NCBI GenBank assembly: GCA_963771655.1
Contig: CAVYUG010000004.1
Coordinates: 62,001 to 126,000, forward strand
Direction of reading: 5' to 3'
DNA from: JAWVFM01 sp963771655
GTDB lineage: Bacteria > Actinomycetota > Thermoleophilia > Solirubrobacterales > 70-9
DNA: 64,000 nucleotides
The notes under the pieces: generated by a model
Database searches by the model: none
Seen by the model: the letters and a program-made list of their open reading frames with translations, nothing else
Told to the model about the DNA's origin: nothing
Part shown: positions 9,154-17,159 of the stretch, in pieces
How positions within the stretch are numbered: the stretch's first letter is position 1
Layout of the letters: every line of letters begins with the position of its first letter
Position numbers and translations under genes: made by a program

Positions 9154-10191
9154 TTAGTCGAAGACCGCGCGCTCGACCTCGCCGAGGTCGTTCGAGCAGC
9201 CGATGACCGCGGGCGCCTTGCCGAGGGCGGTATCGGGGTCCTTGAGGCCATGGCCCGTGAGGACGCACACGACGGTCTCGGGAGGCGTGCCACCATCGGC
9301 CGCGGGCAGGCCGTGCGCCAGCACGCCGGCCACGGAGGCGGCGGACGCCGGCTCGCAGAAGACCCCCTCGCTGGAGGCCAGCAGCCGGTACGCGTCGAGG
9401 ATCTGCTCGTCGGAGACCGCGGCGATGCGCCCACGCGAGGCGGTGACGGCCGCCATCGCCTCCTCCCACCGCGCGGGGTTGCCGATCCTGATCGCCGAGG
9501 CGATCGTCTCCGGGTGCGCTATCGGATGGCCCTCGACCAACGGTGCGGCGCCGGCGGCCTGGAACCCGTAGAGGAGAGGGGCGACGCCGTAGTCGCCGAA
9601 GCCTCGCCACCAGGCGGTGATGTTGCCCGCGTTCCCAACCGGGATCGCGAGCGCGTCGGGCGGGCCACCCAGCTCGTCGCACACCTCGAACGCGGCCGTC
9701 TTCTGCCCCTCGATCCGGTGCGGGTTCACGGAGTTGACGAGCTCCACCGGGTGCTGTTGCGCGAGCTCGCGCACGATCGCGAGCGCCTCGTCGAAGTTGC
9801 CGCGCAGTGCGATCACCCGAGCGCCGTGCATCAGTGCCTGGGCGAGCTTCCCGATGGCGATCTTCCCCTCGGGCACGATCACTGCGCCCCGCAGGCCCGC
9901 GCGCGCGGCGTACGCGGCCGCGCTGGCCGCCGTGTTGCCGGTGGAGGCGCAGATGACGGCCTCGGCGCCGGCGCCCTTCGCCCGCGACACGGCGACCGTC
10001 ATGCCCCTGTCCTTGAAGCTGCCCGTCGGGTTCGCGCCCTCGAGCTTCAGCAGCACCCGCGCGCCGACACGCTCCGAGATCACGGGCGCCTCGACCAGCG
10101 GCGTCGAGCCCTCGTTGAGCGTCACCACCGGGTCGCCGGGCTCGATCGACAGCCGATCGCGGTATCGATCGATGAGCGGCTGCGGGCTCAG
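9154..10191 (-). CDS. thrC: Threonine synthase
   Basis: This PLP enzyme converts O-phosphohomoserine to threonine. It shows the substrate motif EGSTPL, the PLP lysine in NPTGSFKDRGMTVAV, ASTGNTAASAAAYAARAG, and the GNAGNI phosphate loop. With the start I propose it is 345 aa, usual for actinobacterial ThrC. The first ATG/GTG in frame (GTG at 10128) would cut off the conserved LIDRYRDRLSI segment. That segment is open back to a CTG at 10191, which overlaps the hom stop as CTGA and lies 5 nt after GGAGGA. I therefore favour CTG as an unusual start; a missed base at the junction is the alternative. Confidence 0.9.
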   Translation of the reverse strand: MSPQPLIDRYRDRLSIEPGDPVVTLNEGSTPLVEAPVISERVGARVLLKLEGANPTGSFKDRGMTVAVSRAKGAGAEAVICASTGNTAASAAAYAARAGLRGAVIVPEGKIAIGKLAQALMHGARVIALRGNFDEALAIVRELAQQHPVELVNSVNPHRIEGQKTAAFEVCDELGGPPDALAIPVGNAGNITAWWRGFGDYGVAPLLYGFQAAGAAPLVEGHPIAHPETIASAIRIGNPARWEEAMAAVTASRGRIAAVSDEQILDAYRLLASSEGVFCEPASAASVAGVLAHGLPAADGGTPPETVVCVLTGHGLKDPDTALGKAPAVIGCSNDLGEVERAVFD

Positions 10192-11411
10192 ACGAACTCC
10201 TCCTCGATGACCCGGATCGCTCGCGGTGCGGCGCGGACGAAGTCGAGCGGGGCGATCTCGGAGAGCGCCGCGTAGAACCGCTCCTCCGGGCCCGCGTGCA
10301 TGACCATGACGAGGCGGGCGTCGGCGCCGAGCCCGCGCTGGACGACGCTTCGCACCGAGACCTCGTTCCGGCCGAGGACGTCGGCGACCTGAGCCAGAAC
10401 GCGCGGGCGGTCCGCCACCTCGAGGTGCAGATAGAACGATGAGACCGCCTCCCGCACGATCGGCAGGTGCTCGCGAGGCTCGTGGACCGGGGCCTCGCCC
10501 GCGAGGATCGAGACGACGTCGCCGAGCACCGCCGTCGCCGTCTCGGTTCCACCCGCGCCGGGGCCCGACATCGTGATCTCGGTGATGGCGGGCGCCTCGA
10601 CCATCACCGCGTTGAACGGCCCGGACACCGGCGCCAGCGGGTGCCCGGGGTAGAGGAAGCAGGGATACACGCGGACGCTGATCCCGTCCTCGAGCCGCTC
10701 CGCAACCCCGAGGAGCTTCAGCGAGAGCCCGAGCTCCTTCGCGTAGGCGAGGTCGTCGGGCTGAATCGCGGTGATGCCCTCGAAGTAGACGTCGTCGAGC
10801 CCGACCGGCGTGTGGAAGGCGAGCCGCGCGAGGATCGCCATCTTCGCGGCGGCGTCCGCGCCGCCCACGTCGTCGCTCGGGTCGGCCTCGGCGTAGCCGA
10901 GCGCCTGGGCTCGCGAGAGCGCGTCGGCGTAACTGGCCCCCGTCGACGCCATCTCGGAGAGGATGAAGTTGGTCGTGCCGTTGACGATGCCGAAGACCTT
11001 CGTGATCTCGGTGGTGGCGAGGCTCTCCTGGATGACCCTGATGACCGGTACGACCCCCGCGACGGCCGCTTCGAACCGGAGCTGAACGCCGGCCTCGCGG
11101 GCGGCGGCGAAGAGCTCGTCGCCGTGCTGGGCCACGAGCTGCTTGTTGGCGGTGACGACGTGGCGTCCCGAGTTGAGAGCGCGCAGCACGTAATCGCGCG
11201 CCGGATCGGTCCCACCGATCAGCTCGACCACCACGTCGGATGAGGAGAGGATCTCTTCGAAGTCGCCCTCGGAGCGCCGCAGGAGGCCCACCAGCTCCGG
11301 TCGCCGCCCGGAGGCCGCGCCGATTGCCTCCGCCCGCTCCGCGAGGAGGGTCGCGAACGCCGAGCCCACCGTCCCGTGGCCGAGCAGGCCGACGCGCGCG
11401 ACGTCAGGCAT
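10188..11411 (-). CDS. hom: Homoserine dehydrogenase
   Basis: The enzyme reduces aspartate semialdehyde to homoserine, the branch point to threonine and methionine. The 407-aa protein begins with an NAD(P)-binding fold (VARVGLLGHGTVGSAF). It continues through TANKQLVAQHG and the family motif GIVNGTTNFILSEM, then GYAEADPSDDVGGADAAAK. Residues from about 325 form an ACT domain (VADRPRVLAQVADVLGRNEV), the usual site of threonine feedback inhibition. The ATG at 11411 overlaps the end of lysA by 8 bp, so lysA-hom-thrC is one translationally coupled operon. Confidence 0.95.
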   Translation of the reverse strand: MPDVARVGLLGHGTVGSAFATLLAERAEAIGAASGRRPELVGLLRRSEGDFEEILSSSDVVVELIGGTDPARDYVLRALNSGRHVVTANKQLVAQHGDELFAAAREAGVQLRFEAAVAGVVPVIRVIQESLATTEITKVFGIVNGTTNFILSEMASTGASYADALSRAQALGYAEADPSDDVGGADAAAKMAILARLAFHTPVGLDDVYFEGITAIQPDDLAYAKELGLSLKLLGVAERLEDGISVRVYPCFLYPGHPLAPVSGPFNAVMVEAPAITEITMSGPGAGGTETATAVLGDVVSILAGEAPVHEPREHLPIVREAVSSFYLHLEVADRPRVLAQVADVLGRNEVSVRSVVQRGLGADARLVMVMHAGPEERFYAALSEIAPLDFVRAAPRAIRVIEEEFV

Positions 11412-12696
11412 CGCGGGAGAGGAGATCGTCGTAGGTCTCACGCCGCACGGCGACGGTCGCGTCGCCGTCGCGGCAGAGGATGACCGGGGGGCGCACGACC
11501 CCGTTGTAGTTCGACGCCATCGAGTACCCGTAGGCGCCGGTGGCGGGCGTGACGAGAACGTCCCCGATCCGCGGCGAGGCGAGCCTCGCGTCGCGCACCA
11601 GCACGTCACCAGACTCGCAGTGCATGCCGGCGATCGTGGCCACGGTGTCCGCCGGCTCCGAGGCGCGGTCGGCGATGAGGGCCTCGTAGCGGGCGCCGTA
11701 GAGCATCGGCCGCATGTTGTCGGACATCCCGCCATCGACCGCGAGGTAGGTGCGGACACCCGGGATGTCCTTCACCGTGCCGACGGTGTAGATCGTCACC
11801 CCGGCGGAGCCGACGAGCGACCTACCCGGCTCGACGAGAATCCGAGGCGGATCGCCGAAGACCCCTTGAACGCCGCGCACCTTCACGTCGACGTAGTCCT
11901 CGATCGAGGGAGGCGAGTCCTCGCTCGTGTAGGCGATGCCGAGCCCGCCACCGACGTTGAGCAGGCGGCAGTCCTCCCCGGCGAGGCCCGCCAGGGCCTC
12001 GATCGCCCGGGTGTACGGCTCGAGCTCGAAGATCTGGGAGCCGATGTGGGCGTGGAGGCCGACCAGCTCGAGGCGGTTCGACGCCCGGATCGCCTCGACC
12101 GCCCGCTCGGCCAGCCCATCGTCGAGGCCGAATCCGAACTTCGAGTCGAGCTGGCCGGTCTGGACGTATGAGTGGGTGGACGCCCTGATCCCGGGAGTCA
12201 CCCGGATCAACACGTCCTGGGGGCGGTCGAGGAGCCGCTCGAGCCGCGCGATCTCGTCGAAGGAGTCGACGATGACATGGCCGACGCGCGCGTCGATCGC
12301 GGCGCGAAGCTCGGCCTCGGTCTTGTTGTTGCCGTGCAGGTAGATCCGGTCACCCTCGAAGCCGGCGCGCAGCGCGGCCTCGAGCTCGCCCCCGGAGGCG
12401 ACGTCGATCCCCAGGCCCTCCTCGCGGGCGATCCGGCACGCGGCGACGAAGGGCGCCGCCTTGCTCGCGTAGATCACCTCGAAGTCGTCCGTGCGCGCCC
12501 GGAACGCGTCGCGGTAGGACCGCGCGCGGGCGCGGATGTCGTCCTCGGCGTAGACGTAGGCGGGGGTGCCGAACTCGCGCGCGAGGTCCACCAGGTCGCA
12601 ACCCGCCACCTCGAGGTGACCGCGATCGGTGACGCGCGAGCCGAGCGGATATACCGCCGACCCCTCGACGCGCGGGATCTCTGCGACGGGGCTCAT
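11404..12696 (-). CDS. lysA: Diaminopimelate decarboxylase
   Basis: LysA makes lysine from meso-diaminopimelate in the last step of the pathway. The 430-aa protein has the PLP lysine in VIYASKAAPFVAACRIA, the glycine-rich phosphate site near NVGGGLGIAYTSED, EPGRSLVG, and the active-site CESGDVLVRD near residue 350. These are standard for LysA rather than ornithine/arginine decarboxylases of the same fold. I chose the ATG at 12696 (MSPVAEIPRVEG); the much longer open frame upstream is only the shadow of the opposite gene. It is the first gene of the lysA-hom-thrC operon and diverges from the hydrolase at 12727. Confidence 0.95.
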   Translation of the reverse strand: MSPVAEIPRVEGSAVYPLGSRVTDRGHLEVAGCDLVDLAREFGTPAYVYAEDDIRARARSYRDAFRARTDDFEVIYASKAAPFVAACRIAREEGLGIDVASGGELEAALRAGFEGDRIYLHGNNKTEAELRAAIDARVGHVIVDSFDEIARLERLLDRPQDVLIRVTPGIRASTHSYVQTGQLDSKFGFGLDDGLAERAVEAIRASNRLELVGLHAHIGSQIFELEPYTRAIEALAGLAGEDCRLLNVGGGLGIAYTSEDSPPSIEDYVDVKVRGVQGVFGDPPRILVEPGRSLVGSAGVTIYTVGTVKDIPGVRTYLAVDGGMSDNMRPMLYGARYEALIADRASEPADTVATIAGMHCESGDVLVRDARLASPRIGDVLVTPATGAYGYSMASNYNGVVRPPVILCRDGDATVAVRRETYDDLLSRDA

Positions 12697-12726
12697 GGAA
12701 CGGGCATTGTGACTAGCTTGCGGCCC

Positions 12727-13473
12727 GTGGCAGGCAGCCGCCTTCCCAAACAGCCGAGCGCCGCGGGCGTCGAGGGCGAGCGCCCGTACCTGCTTTGGCT
12801 GCCCGAGCGCGACTCCCGGAGCCACCCCGGCATGCTCATCCTCCACGGCGCCGGGTCGCGCAAGGAGAACCACGCCGACTTCGCGCGCGCCTGCGCGGCC
12901 CGCGGCTGGGCCGCGCTCGCGTACGACCAGCGCGGGCACGGGGAGTCCGGCGACGAGATGGGCCCGGCGGCTCTCGCCGACGTCGGCCGCATGGCCTCGT
13001 TTCTCGCGGCCGTCGACGGCGTCGATCCGCGCCGCGTCTGCGCGCGCGGCTCGAGCATGGGCGGCTTCATGGCGATCCACGCGGCCGCGAGCGCCGACGC
13101 GATCGCCGGAGCGATCGCGATCTGCCCGGCGGGAGAGGGCGATCTGCGGCGCGGTCTGCGCTCCGGCGAGCTCGAGTTCCGCGCCTCGCCGGAGGCGGCG
13201 GCGGGCCTGGAGGCGTGGCTCGGTGAGCACGACCTCCGCGACGCGGTCGCGCTCATGGGGACGAAGCCGCTCTTCCTCGCGCACGCGCGCGGCGACGAGA
13301 GGATCCCCTACAGCTCGAGCGAGGAGCTCTACTCGCGGGCGGCCGACCCGCGCAAGCTGGTCGTGGTGACGGGCGGCCATCACCGGTCAGTGCAGCACGA
13401 TGGCGAGCTGCAGGAGGTCGCCCTGCGGTGGATGGAGCGGGAGCTCGAGAAGGGGCGGCGTGAGGAGCTTTAG
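12727..13473 (+). CDS. Alpha/beta hydrolase
   Basis: The 248-aa protein has the alpha/beta-hydrolase layout: MLILHGAGSRKENH (oxyanion region), YDQRGHGESGDEM, the nucleophile elbow GSSMGGF with the serine, and a late VVVTGGHHRSVQ that supplies the histidine. It is probably an esterase or peptidase-type hydrolase; the substrate is unknown. Start codons GTG at 12709, TTG at 12718 and GTG at 12727 are all in frame. I take 12727 because the conserved part begins soon after. Its stop codon lies in the loop of the first hairpin of repeat family A. Confidence 0.83.
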   Translation: MAGSRLPKQPSAAGVEGERPYLLWLPERDSRSHPGMLILHGAGSRKENHADFARACAARGWAALAYDQRGHGESGDEMGPAALADVGRMASFLAAVDGVDPRRVCARGSSMGGFMAIHAAASADAIAGAIAICPAGEGDLRRGLRSGELEFRASPEAAAGLEAWLGEHDLRDAVALMGTKPLFLAHARGDERIPYSSSEELYSRAADPRKLVVVTGGHHRSVQHDGELQEVALRWMERELEKGRREEL

Positions 13474-13514
13474 CTCCGAAAGAAGCGTGTAAGGGCGCCG
13501 AAGGCGCCCGCAAA
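13464..13514 (+). repeat. Dispersed two-hairpin element, family A, copy 1
   Basis: Stem 1 is GGAGC-TTTA-GCTCC at 13464-13477. A linker GAAAGAAGCGTGTAA follows, then stem 2 GGGCGCC-GAA-GGCGCCC at 13493-13509, then GCAAAGG. The same arrangement with a near-identical linker occurs at 27998-28048 (minus strand) and 38904-38955. It sits at the 3' end of the hydrolase gene and just before the convergent gene at 13519, so it could also act as a terminator. Confidence 0.8.
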
Positions 13515-13518
13515 GGAC

Positions 13519-14211
13519 TTAGCTGCCGCCGAGCAGGCCGCCCACGGCCCCGCCGACGCCCTGACCGAGCTGGTCGCCCGCGTGGGGGTCGCCGAGCAGC
13601 CCACCGACACCGTCGACGACGCCGTCCACGGTGTCGTCGAGCGGCTTGGTGATCGGGCCTGTGGCGTCACCGACGCCGGTGTGGATCCCGAGGTTGCCGG
13701 CGGCGCTGTCGACGCTGTCGACGGTCCCCTGGATCGCGCCGGGGCTTCCGGCGGGCGTCGGGGTGGGCGACGGTGTCGGGCCGCCCCCGGTCGTCCCGCC
13801 CGGGCCGGTGCTTCCGCCGGGCGTAGGTGTGCCGGGAGCCGGGGCTCCGCCGGTGGTGCCGGCGCTGGTCGCGCCTCCGTCGGCCGCCCCACCGCCGCCT
13901 CCTCCGTGTGCGCGGCCGCCCGCTGCGGCCGGTGCGCCATGGGCGGCTCCGCCGGGTGTCGCAGCGACGGCGCCTGGAGCGCCCCCGAGCGCGGCACCCG
14001 CGTTGGCGGCGGCCGCTCGCGCCTGCGCGCGAAGGGTGACGCTGCCGTCGGTCGCGGCGTGGCCGCCGAAGGGAAGCCCCTTGAAGGCGACGAACGCGCC
14101 GACGGCCACGAAGACCGCGATGGCGCCCGCGACCAGCGTGAGGGAAACCCCCGTGCCGGCGAGATAGGCGCGAGCCTGCGGGCGCTGGGCAATGGCTGTT
14201 CCGTTGCTCAT
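13519..14211 (-). CDS. Membrane-anchored Gly/Ala/Pro-rich surface protein
   Basis: I do not recognise a family. The 230-aa protein has a short cytoplasmic N-terminus and one transmembrane helix (VSLTLVAGAIAVFVAVGAFV, about residues 22-42). A long low-complexity outside segment rich in Gly, Ala, Pro and Thr follows, including PTPSPTPTPAG. The C-terminal 70 residues contain repeated LDDTVDGVVDGVGGLLGD-like units with evenly spaced glycines. It may span the peptidoglycan layer. I chose the ATG at 14211 (MSNGTAIAQ); an in-frame start at 14250 would add 13 residues. It lies next to a peptidoglycan hydrolase-type gene, which fits a cell-surface role. Confidence 0.62.
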   Translation of the reverse strand: MSNGTAIAQRPQARAYLAGTGVSLTLVAGAIAVFVAVGAFVAFKGLPFGGHAATDGSVTLRAQARAAAANAGAALGGAPGAVAATPGGAAHGAPAAAGGRAHGGGGGGAADGGATSAGTTGGAPAPGTPTPGGSTGPGGTTGGGPTPSPTPTPAGSPGAIQGTVDSVDSAAGNLGIHTGVGDATGPITKPLDDTVDGVVDGVGGLLGDPHAGDQLGQGVGGAVGGLLGGS

Positions 14212-14317
14212 TCGGATCCGTCCGTAGCGCGCGCGGTCGAAGGACCGCAATCGCGGTTCAGCTTGTTATCGGCAGAGTCCAGCCGAACCTTTAGCGATTG
14301 TAGATCGAGAGGGGCCC

Positions 14318-15586
14318 CTATGGCAAGTAGGCCATCGGGTCCGTCACCTGGCCGCTGATCCGGACCTCGAAGTGCAGGTGCGGCCCGAAGCAGAGGCCGG
14401 TGCAGTCGCTGTAGCCGATCACCTGACCCTGGCTCACGTGCTGGCCCTGGGAGACGGCGAATCGCTCCTGGTGCGCGTAGCAGGTGGAGAGGTTGTTGCC
14501 GTGATCGATGCAGGTGTAGTTGCCGTAGCCCCCGCTCGATGCCTCCGGCTGCGTGAACATCACGGTCCCCGCCATTGCGGCCCTGATCGGCGTTCCGCTG
14601 GGCACCGCGATGTCGATACCCGGATGGCAGCTCTCCCACGGGCGTGGCTCGCAGAAGGGCGAGGTGACCGGGCCGTTGACCGGCCAGATCATTCCCGAGG
14701 CGCTGACCCCGCCCGGCACCGGGCCCGCCGGCTGCGCCGGGGCGGGCGATGAGCTCGCCGCGGCGGCCTGCGCGGCCGCGATCTGGGCGGCGATCTTGCC
14801 CTGGATGGCGGAGACGTCGCCCTCGAGCTTGACCTGCGAGTCCTTCACCTTCTGAAGGGCGGCCTGCTGATTGGTACGAGCCGTCGCGAGCTGGCCCTGG
14901 CGGATCGCGAGCTGCCGCTGGGCGCTCTCGAGCTGGGCCTTGCGGTCGGTGATCGTGTTCCGCTCGGCGGTCACCCGCTTCACGGTGTGCCGGGCGCCGT
15001 TGCGAAGGTTGCGGACGCTCGCTGCGAGGTGGGAGTCCTGCCGCTGGATGCTCTTCAGGTAGTCCGCTCGCGTGGCGAGGTCGTCGAAGCCGTGCGCGCT
15101 CAGGATCACGCTCATCACGTCTGGCTCGCCGGACTTGTAGATCGCGACGAGACGCCGCTCGAGCGCCTCGAGCGCGCGGTGCAAACGGCCCCTCAGGACG
15201 CGGAGGCGCTGCTTGTCGTGGACGAGCTCGGCCCTCACGCGCCGCAGCTGGACCTCGGCGATCGCGATCTGGTTGCGAAGCGAGGCGACCTGGCCCTGGA
15301 GGCGATGCAGCTCCGTGTCGTAGCGCTGGATCGTCGTCGAGAGGACGCCTTCGCGCGTCTTGGCGTGCTTCAGCTCCGCCTGCTTGTGCTGGAGCTGCGA
15401 GTGGAGGTCCTGCGCGGGCGCGGCTTCGACCCCGGCGACCGCGAACGTCGCGGTGCAGGCGATCACGGCGCCGAACAGGCGCCATCGTCTGATCTGTCCG
15501 ATCACAGTCTCGAAGGGCAAGGCGAGGCGAGCAGCCACGGCCGGTCGGCGGCCGAGATTACCAATCCAGCGCCCGATTGCAAGCAT
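14318..15586 (-). CDS. Secreted M23 peptidase with coiled coil (EnvC/NlpD-like)
   Basis: The protein either cuts peptidoglycan cross-bridges or activates amidases during cell division. The 422-aa sequence has an N-terminal hydrophobic signal/anchor (LFGAVIACTATFAVAGVEAA, about residues 37-57). Two long coiled-coil blocks follow (residues 60-260), then an Ala/Pro linker. The M23/LytM domain has the zinc-site pieces CHPGIDIAVPSGTPI and GPHLHFEVR near the C-terminus. The first zinc ligand is the His of HPGID and the last lies in HLHFEV, so the site looks complete and catalysis is plausible. The start at 15586 precedes the signal by 36 residues, so a later start is possible. Confidence 0.88.
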   Translation of the reverse strand: MLAIGRWIGNLGRRPAVAARLALPFETVIGQIRRWRLFGAVIACTATFAVAGVEAAPAQDLHSQLQHKQAELKHAKTREGVLSTTIQRYDTELHRLQGQVASLRNQIAIAEVQLRRVRAELVHDKQRLRVLRGRLHRALEALERRLVAIYKSGEPDVMSVILSAHGFDDLATRADYLKSIQRQDSHLAASVRNLRNGARHTVKRVTAERNTITDRKAQLESAQRQLAIRQGQLATARTNQQAALQKVKDSQVKLEGDVSAIQGKIAAQIAAAQAAAASSSPAPAQPAGPVPGGVSASGMIWPVNGPVTSPFCEPRPWESCHPGIDIAVPSGTPIRAAMAGTVMFTQPEASSGGYGNYTCIDHGNNLSTCYAHQERFAVSQGQHVSQGQVIGYSDCTGLCFGPHLHFEVRISGQVTDPMAYLP

Positions 15587-15667
15587 TCCTTAACACTTAT
15601 AGGCGGTTCTGCAACGCGAATTGCAGGGATTTCCCGCCCGTGGGGCCGCCTCTTTAGGGAATATGCG

Positions 15668-17005
15668 TCAGACGGCGACCTGCGCGGCCGCGGGCCTGCC
15701 GTTCGTCGCGGCCCCGTTCGTCGCCATCGCGTCGGCGGCGACCTCGAGGCCCTCGGCGAGCTCGCGCCGGTACTCGGCCACCTGCATCCGCGCAATGACC
15801 TGCCGCTGCACCTCGGCCGTGCCCTCGAAGAGCTGGTAGATCTTGGCGTCGCGGAACCACTTCTCGAGCGGGCACTCCGCGCTCAACGCGTACGGCCCGA
15901 CGAGGTCCATGCAGGTCCGCGTGGCCCACATCGCGACGTCGCCGCCCTTGAGCTTCGACATGGAGCCCTGGCCGCCGGTGAGCGGGATCCCGTTGCGGCC
16001 CATCCACGAGGCGCGCTGGACGAGGAGGCGGGCGGCGTCGATCTCCATCGCGACGTCGGCGAGTCGCTGCTGCACCGACTGGCGCTCGAGCGGTGGCTTG
16101 CCGGCGGTGGAGCTCTCGTCGAGCCAGCGCTCGACCGGGTCGTCGATGACGCCGTCCGAGAGCAGGTAGCCGACGGTCCACTCGTAGGCGGCCCGGGCGA
16201 TGCCGATCGCCGACGCGCCGACGATCGGGCGCGTCAGCTCGAACGTCGCGAGCGCGCCCGAGGCGCGCCCCGACGACTCGCCCGAGCGCGCGCGCTCGAG
16301 CTTGCGCTCGAGCTTGTCCATCCCGCCGAGGAGGTTGTCGAGGGGGACGCGACAGTCCTCGAGGATCACCTCGGCCGTGTGCGAGGCGCGAATGCCGAGC
16401 TTCGACTCCTTCTTGCCCTGCTCGATGCCCGGCGTGCCCTTGCCGATGACGAAGGAGGCCTGGCCACGGTGGCCGAGCTCCGGATCGACGGTGGCGACGA
16501 CGACGTGGACATCGGCGATGCCGCCGTTGGTGATGAAGACCTTGGTCCCGTTGAGGACCCACTCGTCGCCGTCGCGCTTGGCCGTGGTGCGAAGGCTCTT
16601 GACGTCCGAGCCCGCCTGCGGCTCGGTCACCGCGTAGGCGCCAAGCTTGATCTCGTCGCCGACGCCGAAGCACTGCGGAACCCACTGCGCAATTTGCTCG
16701 GGCGTGCCGGACGAGGCGAGGCCGGCCGCCGCGAGGCTCGAGCCGGAGAGCGCCAGGGCGATCCCCGCGCACCCCCAGTGTGTCTCCTCGGCGTAGATGG
16801 CGCCGAGGACGCCGTCGGGATCGCTGCCGAAACGCTGAATCAGGTCGATGCCCTGCATCCCCTGCTCGCGCGCCGCCTTGATGACCTCCCACGGCGTCGA
16901 CTCGTCGCGATCGTGCTGCGGCGCCGCGGGGCGGATCACGTCGGCCGCAAACCGATGGCACTCGTCCTTGAACTCGAGCTGCTCATCGGTGTAGGCGAAG
17001 TTCAT
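15668..17005 (-). CDS. Acyl-CoA dehydrogenase
   Basis: This FAD enzyme makes the first double bond in fatty-acid beta-oxidation. The 445-aa protein shows VTEPQAGSDVKSLRTTAK, the FAD-binding VLNGTKVFITNGG, GIRASHTAEVILEDCRVP and the C-terminal YQLFEGTAEVQRQVIARM block. I start it at the ATG at 17005 (MNFAYTDEQLEFKDE) because GGGAGG lies 4 nt before. The longer start at 17041 would fall inside an operator palindrome at 17023-17044. The 3' end codes an Ala-rich tail. Palindrome placement suggests repression by a TetR-type fatty-acid regulator, shared with the thiolase at 21526. Confidence 0.92.
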   Translation of the reverse strand: MNFAYTDEQLEFKDECHRFAADVIRPAAPQHDRDESTPWEVIKAAREQGMQGIDLIQRFGSDPDGVLGAIYAEETHWGCAGIALALSGSSLAAAGLASSGTPEQIAQWVPQCFGVGDEIKLGAYAVTEPQAGSDVKSLRTTAKRDGDEWVLNGTKVFITNGGIADVHVVVATVDPELGHRGQASFVIGKGTPGIEQGKKESKLGIRASHTAEVILEDCRVPLDNLLGGMDKLERKLERARSGESSGRASGALATFELTRPIVGASAIGIARAAYEWTVGYLLSDGVIDDPVERWLDESSTAGKPPLERQSVQQRLADVAMEIDAARLLVQRASWMGRNGIPLTGGQGSMSKLKGGDVAMWATRTCMDLVGPYALSAECPLEKWFRDAKIYQLFEGTAEVQRQVIARMQVAEYRRELAEGLEVAADAMATNGAATNGRPAAAQVAV

Positions 17006-17022
17006 TGGACCTCCCGCTCGGC

Positions 17023-17044
17023 TGATTGACTGGTCAGTCAATCA
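17023..17044. promoter_or_regulatory. TetR-type operator palindrome upstream of acyl-CoA dehydrogenase
   Basis: The site is TGATTGACT-N4-AGTCAATCA: perfect 9-bp arms with a GGTC spacer, 18 bp upstream of the acyl-CoA dehydrogenase start. A second site at 22752-22769 upstream of the thiolase matches 17 of 18 core positions. TGACT-type palindromes are usual for TetR regulators of fatty-acid breakdown. The regulator itself is not in the window. Confidence 0.7.
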
Positions 17045-17084
17045 GACTCTACCACCGGGTAGGGACGCGGGTACCACCTTCGAA

Positions 17085-17138
17085 CCGCCGAACGTCCCTC
17101 GACCCCGCGTATAGCCCCCAGCGAGGGACTTTCGGCGG
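17085..17138 (+). repeat. Dispersed hairpin element, family B, copy 1
   Basis: The left arm CCGCCGAACGTCCCTCG (17085-17101) pairs with the right arm at 17122-17138 with one mismatch in 17 bp. The 20-nt loop contains GTATAGCCCCC. It lies 22 nt before the GTG of the cell-wall-binding gene. Copies with the same arms and the ATAGCCCC loop are at 21463-21514 and 40618-40663, all in the same orientation. Confidence 0.8.
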
Positions 17139-17159
17139 TGATGGGTACGGTTCGCGCCC

